Source of the DNA: Microbacterium schleiferi
GTDB taxonomy: Bacteria > Actinomycetota > Actinomycetes > Actinomycetales > Microbacteriaceae
Length of the DNA: 64,000 nucleotides
Direction of reading: 5' to 3'
NCBI RefSeq assembly: GCF_020781975.1
Contig: NZ_JAJGNI010000013.1
Location: 1 to 64,000 of the forward strand
Shown: in pieces, positions 1-7,400 of the stretch
Layout: each line of letters begins with the position of its first letter
How positions within the stretch are numbered: the first letter of the stretch is position 1
The notes under the pieces: generated by a model
What the model saw: only the letters and a program-made list of their open reading frames with translations
The model's database searches: none
Told to the model about the DNA's origin: nothing
Translations under genes and position numbers: made by a program

Positions 1-33
1 CGGCCAGAGAACTACGCGGACATTCCTATCTGA
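1..33 (+). CDS. possible C-terminal tail of a gene entering from the left
   Basis: The first reading frame is open from the window edge and ends at a TGA after ten codons (RPENYADIPI). A hairpin with a T-rich tail follows 86 bases later, which fits the end of a plus-strand gene. Ten residues are too few to name a family, and an accidental open frame cannot be excluded. Confidence 0.3.
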   Translation, partial: RPENYADIPI

Positions 34-118
34 GGCAAACGCCACCGTTCCCGGACCTTTTACATGAGTCAAGTCGCGCCCGTCGGAGCCACAAGGGTGA
101 TCGTTACAATCGCCCCAG

Positions 119-153
119 AAACCCTCGCGTAGCTTCTACATCGCGGGGGTTTT
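119..153 (+). terminator. intrinsic terminator-like hairpin
   Basis: The left arm AAACCCTCGCG and right arm CGCGGGGGTTT pair except for one T/G position around a 12-base loop, and a T-rich tail (TTTTGCTTTT) follows. It would end transcription arriving from the left, before the leaderless promoter of the YaeQ gene. A TACAAT hexamer lies at 105-110, just upstream, so a very short attenuated transcript is also possible. Confidence 0.55.
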
Positions 154-224
154 GCTTTTCCCTGGTGAGAGCCGGCCCCGCCGCGCTCTATCGAACTGCG
201 AGGAAGCCCCGAGCAACAAAGCCA

Positions 225-236
225 TAGGCTGGCGGG
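225..236 (+). promoter_or_regulatory. leaderless -10 element of the YaeQ gene
   Basis: TAGGCT is followed by exactly six bases and then the ATG, with no Shine-Dalgarno sequence. The arrangement recurs before many genes in this window. No convincing -35 is visible. Confidence 0.55.
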
Positions 237-776
237 ATGGCTGCCGGGGCGACGATCTATACGTTCACCGTGACGCTGGCGGATGTCGACCGTGGCGTCT
301 ACGAGGATCTGTCGCTGCGGGCGGCGCGGCATCCGTCTGAGACCGACGTGTTCATGCTCACGCGCGTGCTCGCCTACGCACTGGAGTACGAAGAGGGCAT
401 CACCTTCACCGAAGGTCTCTCCTCGACGGATGAGCCGGCGATCGTGGTTCGCGACGCGACCGGCGCCCTGGCTGCCTGGATCGAGGTCGGCGCGCCGGAT
501 GCTGCGCGACTTCACGAGGGCAGCATGAAGGCCGAGAGCGTGGCTGTGTACACGCATCGGGATCCGACGAAGCTCGTTGCGAGCTGGGCTGGCAAGCGCA
601 TCCACCGTGGCGAAGACATTCCCGTCGTCAGCTTCGACCGCGGCTTCCTCGAGTCGGCGGCGTCGGGTATCGAGCGCCGAACGGCGCTGACAGTCTCGGT
701 CACCGAGAAGCATCTGTACCTCGAGCTCAACGGACAGACGTTCTCGTCAGACATCCACTCCGTGTTCGCCGCCTGA
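237..776 (+). CDS. yaeQ: YaeQ family protein
   Basis: The 179-residue product has the length and N-terminal pattern of the YaeQ family: ATIYTFTVTLADVDR, then RAARHPSET and a conserved leucine/arginine helix. Structures of YaeQ show a PD-(D/E)XK nuclease-like fold, and no enzyme activity is firmly established. The protein looks cytosolic, with no signal peptide or membrane segment. The ATG is six bases after a TAGGCT hexamer, so the mRNA is probably leaderless. It stands alone, facing an alpha/beta hydrolase gene whose stop codon lies only eight bases beyond its own. The family call is strong; the function is unknown. Confidence 0.88.
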   Translation: MAAGATIYTFTVTLADVDRGVYEDLSLRAARHPSETDVFMLTRVLAYALEYEEGITFTEGLSSTDEPAIVVRDATGALAAWIEVGAPDAARLHEGSMKAESVAVYTHRDPTKLVASWAGKRIHRGEDIPVVSFDRGFLESAASGIERRTALTVSVTEKHLYLELNGQTFSSDIHSVFAA

Positions 777-783
777 GTCGAGC

Positions 784-1566
784 TCAGACCCCGCCGAGCC
801 GCTCCGCGACCACGCGAGCCGTCGCCGCAGGATCGGGGCGATGCCCGCGGGACTCGGGCACGATGACGAGCTCTGCCGCCGGCATCGCCTCGGCGAGCGC
901 GCGAGATGACACCTCAAGCAAAGGGAACGTCTCGGCGCCGCAGAGCACAGCGGTCGGAACGTCAAGGCCAAGCATCCGCTCATCGGGAGAATCGCACGCG
1001 CGAGTGAGGGTTGCGTCGTAAACGACCGACTGCGCGAGGCTCACCAGATGCGGGAACATCGGGCTCTCGCGGATCTGCTCGATCATCGCGTCGGGCAATC
1101 CCACTGCTTCTCGCTGGAATATCGTGACCACCTCTTCGGGGCGCCCTTCGTCGAGCAGGCCCTGCAGCCGCTCGGGCAGGTCGGCCGCAACGTGAGATTG
1201 CCCGAAGCCCAGCGGCGGCTCCGAAAGGAAGAGGTGCGATACGTGGGCGCCACGGGATGCCGCCAGCAGCGCGAGCACCGCACCCGACGAATGGCCGAGA
1301 AGTGCCGCGCGGCCGCCGATGGCATCCACGACGGCAGCCACATCCTCCGCTTCGCGCTCGGGTGCGTAGGGCGCCGTATTTCCACTGCCTCCGCGGGCAC
1401 GACGGTCGACCGTGACGACCTGAAGACCGAGCGCGGCGAGAGCTTCCGCCAGCGGCGCGCCGTCGGTCGCGGTCGAGAAGGCTCCGCCGAGGATGACGAC
1501 AGGCTGGCCCGACCCGAGTGTTTCGTAGGCGATGCGCGTGCCGTCCGCAGAGATGGCTGTATCCAT
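784..1566 (-). CDS. alpha/beta hydrolase
   Basis: This 260-residue alpha/beta hydrolase has an early strand and oxyanion region (VVILGGAF, residues 23-30), the nucleophile elbow GHSSG with Ser93, and a C-terminal GHRPDP that supplies the catalytic histidine. The fold covers esterases, epoxide hydrolases and related enzymes, so the substrate is not predictable. I chose the ATG because it begins the conserved N-terminal beta hairpin and lies seven bases after a TACGCT hexamer. The longer open frame upstream would run through the nrdI promoter region. It is convergent with yaeQ and divergent from nrdI. Confidence 0.85.
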   Translation of the reverse strand: MDTAISADGTRIAYETLGSGQPVVILGGAFSTATDGAPLAEALAALGLQVVTVDRRARGGSGNTAPYAPEREAEDVAAVVDAIGGRAALLGHSSGAVLALLAASRGAHVSHLFLSEPPLGFGQSHVAADLPERLQGLLDEGRPEEVVTIFQREAVGLPDAMIEQIRESPMFPHLVSLAQSVVYDATLTRACDSPDERMLGLDVPTAVLCGAETFPLLEVSSRALAEAMPAAELVIVPESRGHRPDPAATARVVAERLGGV

Positions 1567-1579
1567 GCGGCCGAGCGTA
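1567..1579 (-). promoter_or_regulatory. leaderless -10 element of the hydrolase gene
   Basis: On the minus strand TACGCT is followed by seven bases and the ATG; no Shine-Dalgarno sequence is present. Confidence 0.5.
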
Positions 1580-1684
1580 GACCTCGCCGCCGACACCGAA
1601 CAGACCTCAGAAGGAGATGACGGTTGCGCCCAGCGCGAGTCGTTATCCCCGGCCCCTTCCACGCCTCGCCAGCCGCAACAACGA

Positions 1685-1696
1685 GACACTGGAACC
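1685..1696 (+). promoter_or_regulatory. possible leaderless -10 element of nrdI
   Basis: GACACT stands six bases before the GTG. It differs from TANNNT in its first base, but the spacing matches the other leaderless genes here. Confidence 0.35.
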
Positions 1697-2137
1697 GTGG
1701 ACAAGACGCCTGTCTACTTCTATTCGTCGACCTCGAACCTCACGGGGCGCTTCGCGCAGCACCTAGCCGAGACGACCGGCCGGGCCGTGCACAACCTCGC
1801 CGACGCGAGCGTCCGTCGCACCGAAGCATCCGGCCCCTGGGTCCTGCTGACCCCGTCCTACAAGGCGGGCAACGCTGATGAGGTGACCCTGCCCGCGGGC
1901 GTCCGCAGCTTCCTGCGCTCCGCCGAGAACCGGCGCCGCATGGTCGGGATCATAGGCTCGGGCAACCGCAACTTCGGCGTGTATTACCAGGCAGCTGCCC
2001 GCGAACTCGCGAACAAGTCGGGAAGGCCCGTGCTGTTCGAGTTCGAGCTGGCGGGCACCCCCGAAGACGTCACCCATTGCGCGCAGATTCTCGACGACCT
2101 GGATGCCGCGCTCGCTTCATCCCACCCCGAAGCCTGA
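1697..2137 (+). CDS. nrdI: class Ib ribonucleotide reductase flavodoxin NrdI
   Basis: The 146-residue product matches the NrdI flavodoxin: an FMN phosphate loop near the N-terminus (YFYSSTSNLTGRF), TPSYKAG in the middle and IGSGNRNFGVYY near residue 87. NrdI supplies the oxidant that assembles the Mn(III)2-tyrosyl radical cofactor of NrdF. In most actinobacteria it sits in an nrdHIEF cluster, but here it is isolated between a hydrolase and an oxygenase-like gene. A glutaredoxin-like gene 5 kb away is not an obvious NrdH partner. I chose the GTG because homology starts there; a longer in-frame extension would overlap the divergent hydrolase promoter. Confidence 0.9.
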   Translation: MDKTPVYFYSSTSNLTGRFAQHLAETTGRAVHNLADASVRRTEASGPWVLLTPSYKAGNADEVTLPAGVRSFLRSAENRRRMVGIIGSGNRNFGVYYQAAARELANKSGRPVLFEFELAGTPEDVTHCAQILDDLDAALASSHPEA

Positions 2138-2176
2138 TCCGGAGCCACCGCTGCGCGGCGATGGCATCCTGAAAGA

Positions 2177-3091
2177 GTGAGCACGCGACCCGGACTTCGA
2201 GCGCGCCTGCTCGTTCCCCTGTCTGGGGACCCGAACGGGATGCCGCCCTGGGTGCGGCGCCTCGAGCGCGGCGATGACGCGGGCTTGTTCGCCGAGGACG
2301 GGCCGGCGTGGACGGTGCACGCGGGCATGCCGACCCTGGTCGCCGGCATCCGTGCCCTGCTGATGCAGGCCCTGCACCCGGGCGCGATGGCGGGGGTGCA
2401 TGACTGGTCGCGCTATCGCGAGGATCCGCTCGGGCGCCTCGCCGGAACCGTGCGCTGGGTGATCTGCGTCACGTTCGGCTCCGAAGAGCAGGTGGATGCC
2501 GAACTCGGCCGCGTGGCCCGGTTCCACGCCGACGTATCAGGCGACTATCGCGACAGCACCGGCGCGACCCGCGCGTACTCAGCGGCCGATGCCGACCTCG
2601 TCGAGTGGGTGCACCTCGCCTTCACTGACGCGTTCTTGACGTGTCATGAGACCTGGGGCGGTCCCATCCCCGGCGGGGCTGACGCATACGTTCGCGACTG
2701 GGCGACCGCGGGTCGGCTCATGGGTGTGACCGACCCGCCCGAAACCGCCGCGGACCTACGCGCCCGCATGCACGGGTACCTCGATCGCGGCATCCTGCGC
2801 GGCGATGAACGCGTGCAGGATGTCGTGCGGTTCCTCCGCCGGGTCCCGCTCGACGGGTCGCTGCGCTGGGCCTACCGGCTGCTCTTCGCGGGCGCGGTCG
2901 CGACAATCCCCCGCGAGTATCGACGGATGCTGGGACTGCGCCGCTCATGGCTGCCGGTCGTCGCGATGACGCGGTTCGTGCTGTTCGTCGCCGGCAAGAG
3001 CCTCGGTAGCGGTCCCCGCGCACACGACATGGCCCGGCGGCGCCTGCGCCGGCTCGAGGCATCCGGCCCCGCACCCGCCGCGGCGAGCTGA
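2177..3091 (+). CDS. oxygenase MpaB family protein (DUF2236)
   Basis: The 304-residue product belongs to the DUF2236/MpaB group, which also contains the latex-clearing protein Lcp. Visible family signatures are LLMQALHPGAMAGVHDWS, with its His and Asp, then WVHLAFTDAF and a CHETW segment. Lcp is a haem dioxygenase and fungal MpaB cleaves an isoprenoid chain, so a haem- or metal-dependent oxygenase role is likely, but the substrate is unknown. No signal peptide is visible. The GTG start follows GAAAGA closely. The gene lies 40 bases after nrdI and may be co-transcribed, although the two share no evident function. Confidence 0.8.
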   Translation: MSTRPGLRARLLVPLSGDPNGMPPWVRRLERGDDAGLFAEDGPAWTVHAGMPTLVAGIRALLMQALHPGAMAGVHDWSRYREDPLGRLAGTVRWVICVTFGSEEQVDAELGRVARFHADVSGDYRDSTGATRAYSAADADLVEWVHLAFTDAFLTCHETWGGPIPGGADAYVRDWATAGRLMGVTDPPETAADLRARMHGYLDRGILRGDERVQDVVRFLRRVPLDGSLRWAYRLLFAGAVATIPREYRRMLGLRRSWLPVVAMTRFVLFVAGKSLGSGPRAHDMARRRLRRLEASGPAPAAAS

Positions 3092-3127
3092 GCCCACCGC
3101 AGTGACACGCCTGTAACGGCCGTCCCG

Positions 3128-3139
3128 TAGGCTTCGGGC
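3128..3139 (+). promoter_or_regulatory. leaderless -10 element
   Basis: TAGGCT, then six bases, then the ATG of the small hypothetical gene. This is the same arrangement as at yaeQ and purD. Confidence 0.55.
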
Positions 3140-3448
3140 ATGGAGGAGCCCTGGGTCGAAGAGGCCGCGCAGCTGCTCGAGAAGTACACCGGCGACCCGC
3201 TGGCCGATGCGGTCCGCGGCACGGTTCGCGTGGTCTCGGCATCCGATCGCGTCGGTCGCGCTCGCTACCAGGCGTGTCAGATCGAGGTGGTCACGACAAC
3301 CACAGGCATCCCCGAAACCCAGGTCAGCACCGAGGTCGTCACGAGCGCGAAGTACTGGCCGCGTGTCGGGTCCACCCTGCCCGCGCTTATTTCACGCAGC
3401 GACCCGAGCCGCATCGAGATCAACTGGGACGCCCTCGCGCACCAGTGA
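3140..3448 (+). CDS. small conserved-looking hypothetical protein
   Basis: I do not recognise this 102-residue protein. It is soluble, mixed alpha/beta in pattern, with an acidic N-terminus (MEEPWVEEAAQLLEKY) and a beta-rich middle (TVRVVSASDR, ACQIEVVTT). There is no signal peptide, membrane segment or metal motif. Codon use matches its neighbours, and the TAGGCT-N6-ATG promoter supports it as a real gene transcribed independently of the oxygenase gene before it. It converges on the ACT-domain gene. Confidence 0.7.
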   Translation: MEEPWVEEAAQLLEKYTGDPLADAVRGTVRVVSASDRVGRARYQACQIEVVTTTTGIPETQVSTEVVTSAKYWPRVGSTLPALISRSDPSRIEINWDALAHQ

Positions 3449-3468
3449 TCGGCGCTTCGCGCTGAGCG

Positions 3469-3981
3469 TCAGCCGATGGCGATCTCGACCTGGAGCTCCG
3501 CAGCTAGCTTCTCGAGGTCTTCCTTCACCCGGGAAAGGTCAGTCCCAGCGGCCGTATGCGCCAGAACGGATGCCTCGAAGATGCGTCCGCCGGCCATCGC
3601 CGCCTCCCGCACCTCGGTCGACAGGTCATCGATGCTCAGCTCGTGCGCGGCGAGCACGGCGGAGACGTCGCGAACGATTCCGGGGCGGTCGTTGGCCACC
3701 AACGAGATCACGAGGGAACTGACCTGGCGGTTCGCAGCGGAGGCACCCACTCCCGAGAGCGCCGTGACAGTGAGCGTCTCATCGAGCGCCAGCAGCGCGC
3801 CCAAGAGCGTCTGTGCAGACTCGTCAGCAACCGAGATCTCGACGACCCCGGCGAACACGCCGGCACGTTCAGCGAGCTGACTTCCCTCCCAGTTGCCACC
3901 GTGGGCACTCACGGCATCCGCGACCGCCGAGACGAGTCCCGAGCGGTCCTCTCCGACGAGGGTGATCACGTAGCGAGGCAC
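3469..3981 (-). CDS. tandem ACT-domain protein (GcvR-like)
   Basis: The 170-residue protein consists of two ACT domains. The first (residues 3-80) opens with YVITLVGEDRSGLVSAVADAV; the second (about 90-168) has SLVANDRPGIVRDVSAVLAAH. Paired ACT domains without a catalytic partner are typical of the GcvR type, which binds amino acids such as glycine and regulates other proteins. No DNA-binding domain is present. No glycine-cleavage gene lies nearby. Its GTG follows a TAGCAT hexamer by six bases, and the first three bases of that hexamer are the stop codon of the upstream Nudix gene, so it probably has its own leaderless promoter. Confidence 0.82.
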   Translation of the reverse strand: MPRYVITLVGEDRSGLVSAVADAVSAHGGNWEGSQLAERAGVFAGVVEISVADESAQTLLGALLALDETLTVTALSGVGASAANRQVSSLVISLVANDRPGIVRDVSAVLAAHELSIDDLSTEVREAAMAGGRIFEASVLAHTAAGTDLSRVKEDLEKLAAELQVEIAIG

Positions 3982-3993
3982 GCTCGCATGCTA
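3982..3993 (-). promoter_or_regulatory. leaderless -10 element overlapping the Nudix stop codon
   Basis: Minus-strand TAGCAT, six bases, GTG. The TAG of the hexamer is also the stop codon of the upstream Nudix gene. Confidence 0.5.
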
Positions 3994-4389
3994 CTCCGCG
4001 GTCAGAATCCGCACAGCGGGCAGGTCGGGTTCAGCCCACCAGAACTGGTCGAGGTCGCCAGCCCCGACCCACCGCAGCTCGTCGTGATCGGTGCTCTCCG
4101 ACGGCCGATCGCCCTCCAGTTCCGCGCGATAACAGGCGAGGCGAATGATGCGATCGCCGACATGGGTGTCGTCGGTCGACAGATGTCCCGTGACACGGAT
4201 GCCGACCCCGAGCTCCTCCTGCACTTCGCGTACGAGGGCGTCGATCGGGTCTTCGCCCGGTTCGACCTTGCCGCCGGGGAACTCCCAGCGGCCCGCCTGG
4301 CCGATGTGGGCCCCACGACGGCACACGAGGATCTCGTCACCGTCTGTGACAACAGCGGCCACGACATCGATGGTTGGGACATCATTCAC
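3991..4389 (-). CDS. (deoxy)nucleoside triphosphate pyrophosphohydrolase, Nudix/MutT type
   Basis: The 132-residue Nudix hydrolase carries a complete Nudix box (GX5EX7REUXEEXGU), beginning at GGKVEPGED and ending REVQEELG, preceded by the ILVCRRG strand typical of MutT enzymes. Members hydrolyse oxidised dGTP or other NTPs to the monophosphate and pyrophosphate. Length and the tryptophan-rich C-terminus (LRWVGAGDL) fit MutT-like 8-oxo-dGTPases, but substrate choice in this family cannot be read from sequence. I chose the GTG nine bases after a strong AGGAGG. A longer frame upstream would run into the divergent deacetylase gene. Confidence 0.85.
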   Translation of the reverse strand: MNDVPTIDVVAAVVTDGDEILVCRRGAHIGQAGRWEFPGGKVEPGEDPIDALVREVQEELGVGIRVTGHLSTDDTHVGDRIIRLACYRAELEGDRPSESTDHDELRWVGAGDLDQFWWAEPDLPAVRILTAE

Positions 4390-4484
4390 GAATACAATCC
4401 TCCTATCGCGCGTGATGGTGCGCGTCGGACGCCGCGCCGTACGCGGTGCGCGGCTCGGGGCCGCGGTGTCTGACTGGGGTAGCA

Positions 4485-5636
4485 ATGAGCGGGCAGGGGA
4501 CTGCTGAACCGGTGCATCGCGCACCAGCGCACGCGCGCCCGCGCCATGGCATGGTGCTGTGGGCGGCTCTGGTGGCTGTGGCGCTCGTGGCACTGATCGT
4601 CGGCGCGGTAGCGACCCTCAGTCTGACGGATCCGGGGGCATCGGCAGCGCCCGCCGCGACGCCCACCCAGCCCGCTACTCCGCCACCGTTGAGCGCAACG
4701 CAGCAGATGCTGGTGGACAGCGGCGACCCGACCACCTGCGCGGTGTCGTTCGACGGCGCCGACCTCGACGTGCCGCCCATGCTGCAGCACGAGGGCCAGC
4801 TGTACACGGGGCTGCCGATTCTCTCCCGCGACGGTGCGGTCTTCGCCGGGTGGTACGCCTCACCCGCCGGCGCAGAGAGTCTCAGCATCGCCGACAGGGT
4901 CAACGGGTCCGAGCTCGTCGACTGCGACGAGCGCGAGCGCACGCTCTATGGCGCGTGGACGACCCCCGAGGCGAACGCCGCCGAGGACGCGCAGATCCCG
5001 ATCCTGATGTACCACCAGTTCACCTCGAAGCCCGAGGGGGAATCGGGCTGGCTCCGCCTGAACTACGCCTATATCGGGGACTTCGAGCAGCAGATGGCCT
5101 ACATCGCCGACCAGGGCTTCTACCAACCCACGTGGGACGAGTTGAGTGCGTTCATCGACGGTCGGCTGTTCCTCCCGAACCACTCGGTAATCGTGACGGA
5201 TGACGACGCCGACGACACCTGGTATCAGCTGGCGGTCCCCGTGGTGGACGCGCACCATGTGCTCACTACCTCGTTCATGATCACGCGAGACCGGCGGGAG
5301 CTGCATCCGTCGCCCTATGTCATCGTCCGCTCCCACACCGAGGACATGCACCGCGCCGGCGCCAACGGCCAGGGACGAATGGTCAACGAGCCCGCCGATG
5401 TGATCGCTGCGGACCTGGAAGCCTCCGCCGCGTACATCGGCGCGAAGGAAGTCATCGCTTACCCGTTCGGCCACTACAACGACACCGCCAAGGCCGGCGT
5501 TGCTGCTGCCGGGTTCGAGCTGGCCCGCACGATCGACTACGGGTACGTGCACATCGGCACCGACAAGCTCGCGCTCCCGGTCATCCGCATGAACTACGGG
5601 ATGTCGGTAGGCGACCTTGCGAGGCAGATCGGCTGA
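4485..5636 (+). CDS. membrane-anchored polysaccharide deacetylase-like protein
   Basis: The 383-residue protein has a cytoplasmic tail, one membrane segment (about residues 23-47), a Pro/Ala/Thr linker and a NodB-like domain. The family MYH motif appears as MYHQF (175-179), the histidine motif as SHTEDMHR (283-290) and a late PFG segment near 325. The first NodB motif, normally TFDDG, reads VTDDDA (237-242). Related enzymes remove acetyl groups from cell-wall or biofilm polysaccharides outside the membrane, using a metal held by Asp-His-His. Activity is plausible but the altered motif makes it uncertain. The ATG was chosen just before the basic tail. The gene is divergent from the Nudix gene. 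Confidence 0.78.
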   Translation: MSGQGTAEPVHRAPAHARPRHGMVLWAALVAVALVALIVGAVATLSLTDPGASAAPAATPTQPATPPPLSATQQMLVDSGDPTTCAVSFDGADLDVPPMLQHEGQLYTGLPILSRDGAVFAGWYASPAGAESLSIADRVNGSELVDCDERERTLYGAWTTPEANAAEDAQIPILMYHQFTSKPEGESGWLRLNYAYIGDFEQQMAYIADQGFYQPTWDELSAFIDGRLFLPNHSVIVTDDDADDTWYQLAVPVVDAHHVLTTSFMITRDRRELHPSPYVIVRSHTEDMHRAGANGQGRMVNEPADVIAADLEASAAYIGAKEVIAYPFGHYNDTAKAGVAAAGFELARTIDYGYVHIGTDKLALPVIRMNYGMSVGDLARQIG

Positions 5637-5665
5637 ATCCGATCGCCTGAATCAGGTCCGGCGGA

Positions 5666-6817
5666 TCAGAGTTCGCCGGGTGCCATCACCTGCTCGTCGA
5701 GCTCTTCGAGCACCTCGCGGGTGCGGGTCTTGACACCCTTGCGCCGGCTGCGCGAGGGCGCGTAGACCACGAGCGCGTGGAAGAGGAATCGCGCAACGAA
5801 CGCCAGCGCGAGTGTGATCGCGGTCGCGATGACCACCGAGATGTGCCACGTCGAGACCAGGAGCGCCGTGAGCGGGATCCGCAGGATCGCCTCGGCGTTG
5901 TTGAAGCCGAACGACTTCGCGAACCGCGTCCACACGCCGGATGCCTCGTCTTTCACATCCTGGAAGACGAACCGCTCCTGCAGCAGGAAGTTGGCGATGA
6001 TGGTCGTTTCGGCGGCGACGATCATCGCAGGGATGTCATCGATGCCCCACCGCGTGAGGAGCCAGACGATCGCGATGTTGGCGACGGCACCGAGGCCGCC
6101 GATCACGGCGAACATCGACATCTTGCCGAACCGCAGCATCGTGAGCTGCGCGAGGAAATGCACCCCCTGCCGGAACGACGCCTTCGATTCACCGGCGTTG
6201 CGGTCGGCGAAATCGAACGGCACCTCGGCGACGCGCAGGTTTGTGCGCGCGAGGATCTCAAGAAGGATTTTGAATCCGCGCGGCTTGAGCGTGCGCAGGT
6301 CGAGGCGGCGACGATCGATCAGAAAGAAGCCGGTCATCGGATCGGTGACGCCCTTGAGTCGCCCCGGGAACATCGCTTTTGTCAGCAGGGTCGCCGACTT
6401 GGACACGGCGATCCGGGATGCCCCGGCGAGTCCACCGTTGGTTCCCTCACCGCTGTATCGCGAGGCGACGACGACATCGACATCGCCCACCACGTAGCGG
6501 CGCCACAGGCGCGGGATGTCCTCAGGCGGGTGCTGAAGGTCGCCATCCATGACGATGCAGATGTCGGAAGCCGCCGCGTCGAACCCCACCATCACCGCGC
6601 CGCCGAGGCCGCACGTGGGGATGTCGCGGTGAATGAGGCGAACGGGAATCGCCGCCTCCGCAGCTACCCGGCGGATCTCATCAGCGGTACTGTCGGTGCT
6701 GTCATCGACGAAGACAACCTCTGCACGGATGCCGCTCGTCGCCGACGCTACCCGAGTCACGAGTTCCGCGATGTTGGGCGCCTCGTTGTACGTCGGCACG
6801 ACGATGGATAGATCCAT
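5666..6817 (-). CDS. family 2 glycosyltransferase fused to a GtrA-like membrane domain
   Basis: Residues 1-230 form a GT2 domain of the dolichol-phosphate mannose synthase type, opening MDLSIVVPTYNEAPN, with VFVDDSTDST and the metal-binding DGD in IVMDGDLQHP. Residues from about 240 form a GtrA/DPMS-like domain with four membrane helices. The C-terminus is basic and charged (SRSRRKGVKTRTR). Such fusions make polyprenyl-phosphate-linked sugars and probably pass them across the membrane for cell-wall glycans or protein mannosylation. The start is fixed by the conserved GT2 N-terminus. It converges on the deacetylase-like gene, and both may act on envelope sugars. Confidence 0.88.
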   Translation of the reverse strand: MDLSIVVPTYNEAPNIAELVTRVASATSGIRAEVVFVDDSTDSTADEIRRVAAEAAIPVRLIHRDIPTCGLGGAVMVGFDAAASDICIVMDGDLQHPPEDIPRLWRRYVVGDVDVVVASRYSGEGTNGGLAGASRIAVSKSATLLTKAMFPGRLKGVTDPMTGFFLIDRRRLDLRTLKPRGFKILLEILARTNLRVAEVPFDFADRNAGESKASFRQGVHFLAQLTMLRFGKMSMFAVIGGLGAVANIAIVWLLTRWGIDDIPAMIVAAETTIIANFLLQERFVFQDVKDEASGVWTRFAKSFGFNNAEAILRIPLTALLVSTWHISVVIATAITLALAFVARFLFHALVVYAPSRSRRKGVKTRTREVLEELDEQVMAPGEL

Positions 6818-6921
6818 GGGGTCAATGCTGGCATGCCGCGGCGAAATCGCCGTACAGCTGTCCACCGATCCATAGCGCATCCACAGACTCTCCGTGCGGC
6901 CCGGGCCCCGGCCACTCCTGC

Positions 6922-7000
6922 CGAACCCACACCTTCCGCGCCGAACCCACACCAATTGGCGCGCGGATGATGTGGGTTGGGGCGGGAAGGTGTGGGTTCG
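6922..7000. repeat. long imperfect hairpin with a duplicated motif in the left arm
   Basis: The arms 6922-6951 and 6971-7000 are complementary over 30 bases with four mismatches around a 19-base loop; the outer 16 bases (CGAACCCACACCTTCC and complement) are perfect. CGAACCCACACC occurs twice in the left arm, 20 bases apart. The element lies between divergent genes (glycosyltransferase and glutaredoxin). It could be a dispersed palindromic element or a transcript hairpin; no protein signature accompanies it. Confidence 0.75.
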
Positions 7001-7031
7001 CGAAGAGGGGCCGACGGCTGCGTGGCGGTCG

Positions 7032-7043
7032 TACCCTGGATGC
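7032..7043 (+). promoter_or_regulatory. leaderless -10 element of the glutaredoxin gene
   Basis: TACCCT, six bases, ATG; no Shine-Dalgarno sequence. Confidence 0.5.
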
Positions 7044-7310
7044 ATGACTTCGGAAACTTCTGGCACCCTGACGATGTTCGGCGCTGACTGGTGCCGCGAC
7101 TGCCGTCGCACCAAGGCGCAGCTCGACGACCTGGGCGTTGCGTACGAGTACGTCGATCTCGAGGCTGACCCGGCAGCTGCGGATGTCGCGCGCGATATCT
7201 CTGGCCGCACGAACATTCCCGTCGTGGTCTATCCCGACGCGACGCACCACGTCGAGCCGAGCAACGCCGACGTCGAGGCGAAGCTGCGCGAACTCGCACT
7301 GATCTCGTAG
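7044..7310 (+). CDS. glutaredoxin/mycoredoxin-like protein
   Basis: The 88-residue thioredoxin-fold protein begins with a beta strand, then the redox motif CRDC (Cys17, Cys20), and has the cis-proline segment TNIPVVVYPD. Actinobacterial mycoredoxins reduce mixed disulfides with mycothiol and usually carry CxYC, so the aspartate here is a variation. NrdH is similar in length, but its usual CVQC motif is absent and nrdI is 5 kb away. The ATG follows a TACCCT hexamer by six bases. Function as a small disulfide reductase is confident; the physiological partner is not known. Confidence 0.85.
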   Translation: MTSETSGTLTMFGADWCRDCRRTKAQLDDLGVAYEYVDLEADPAAADVARDISGRTNIPVVVYPDATHHVEPSNADVEAKLRELALIS

Positions 7311-7400
7311 GGACTGACCGCGCCGTGAGACGGCGCTCCACCTCGGGTGGCACGCGGTGCCGCGGACATATGCTGGAGGCACGTCCGAAGGAGCGCGCCC

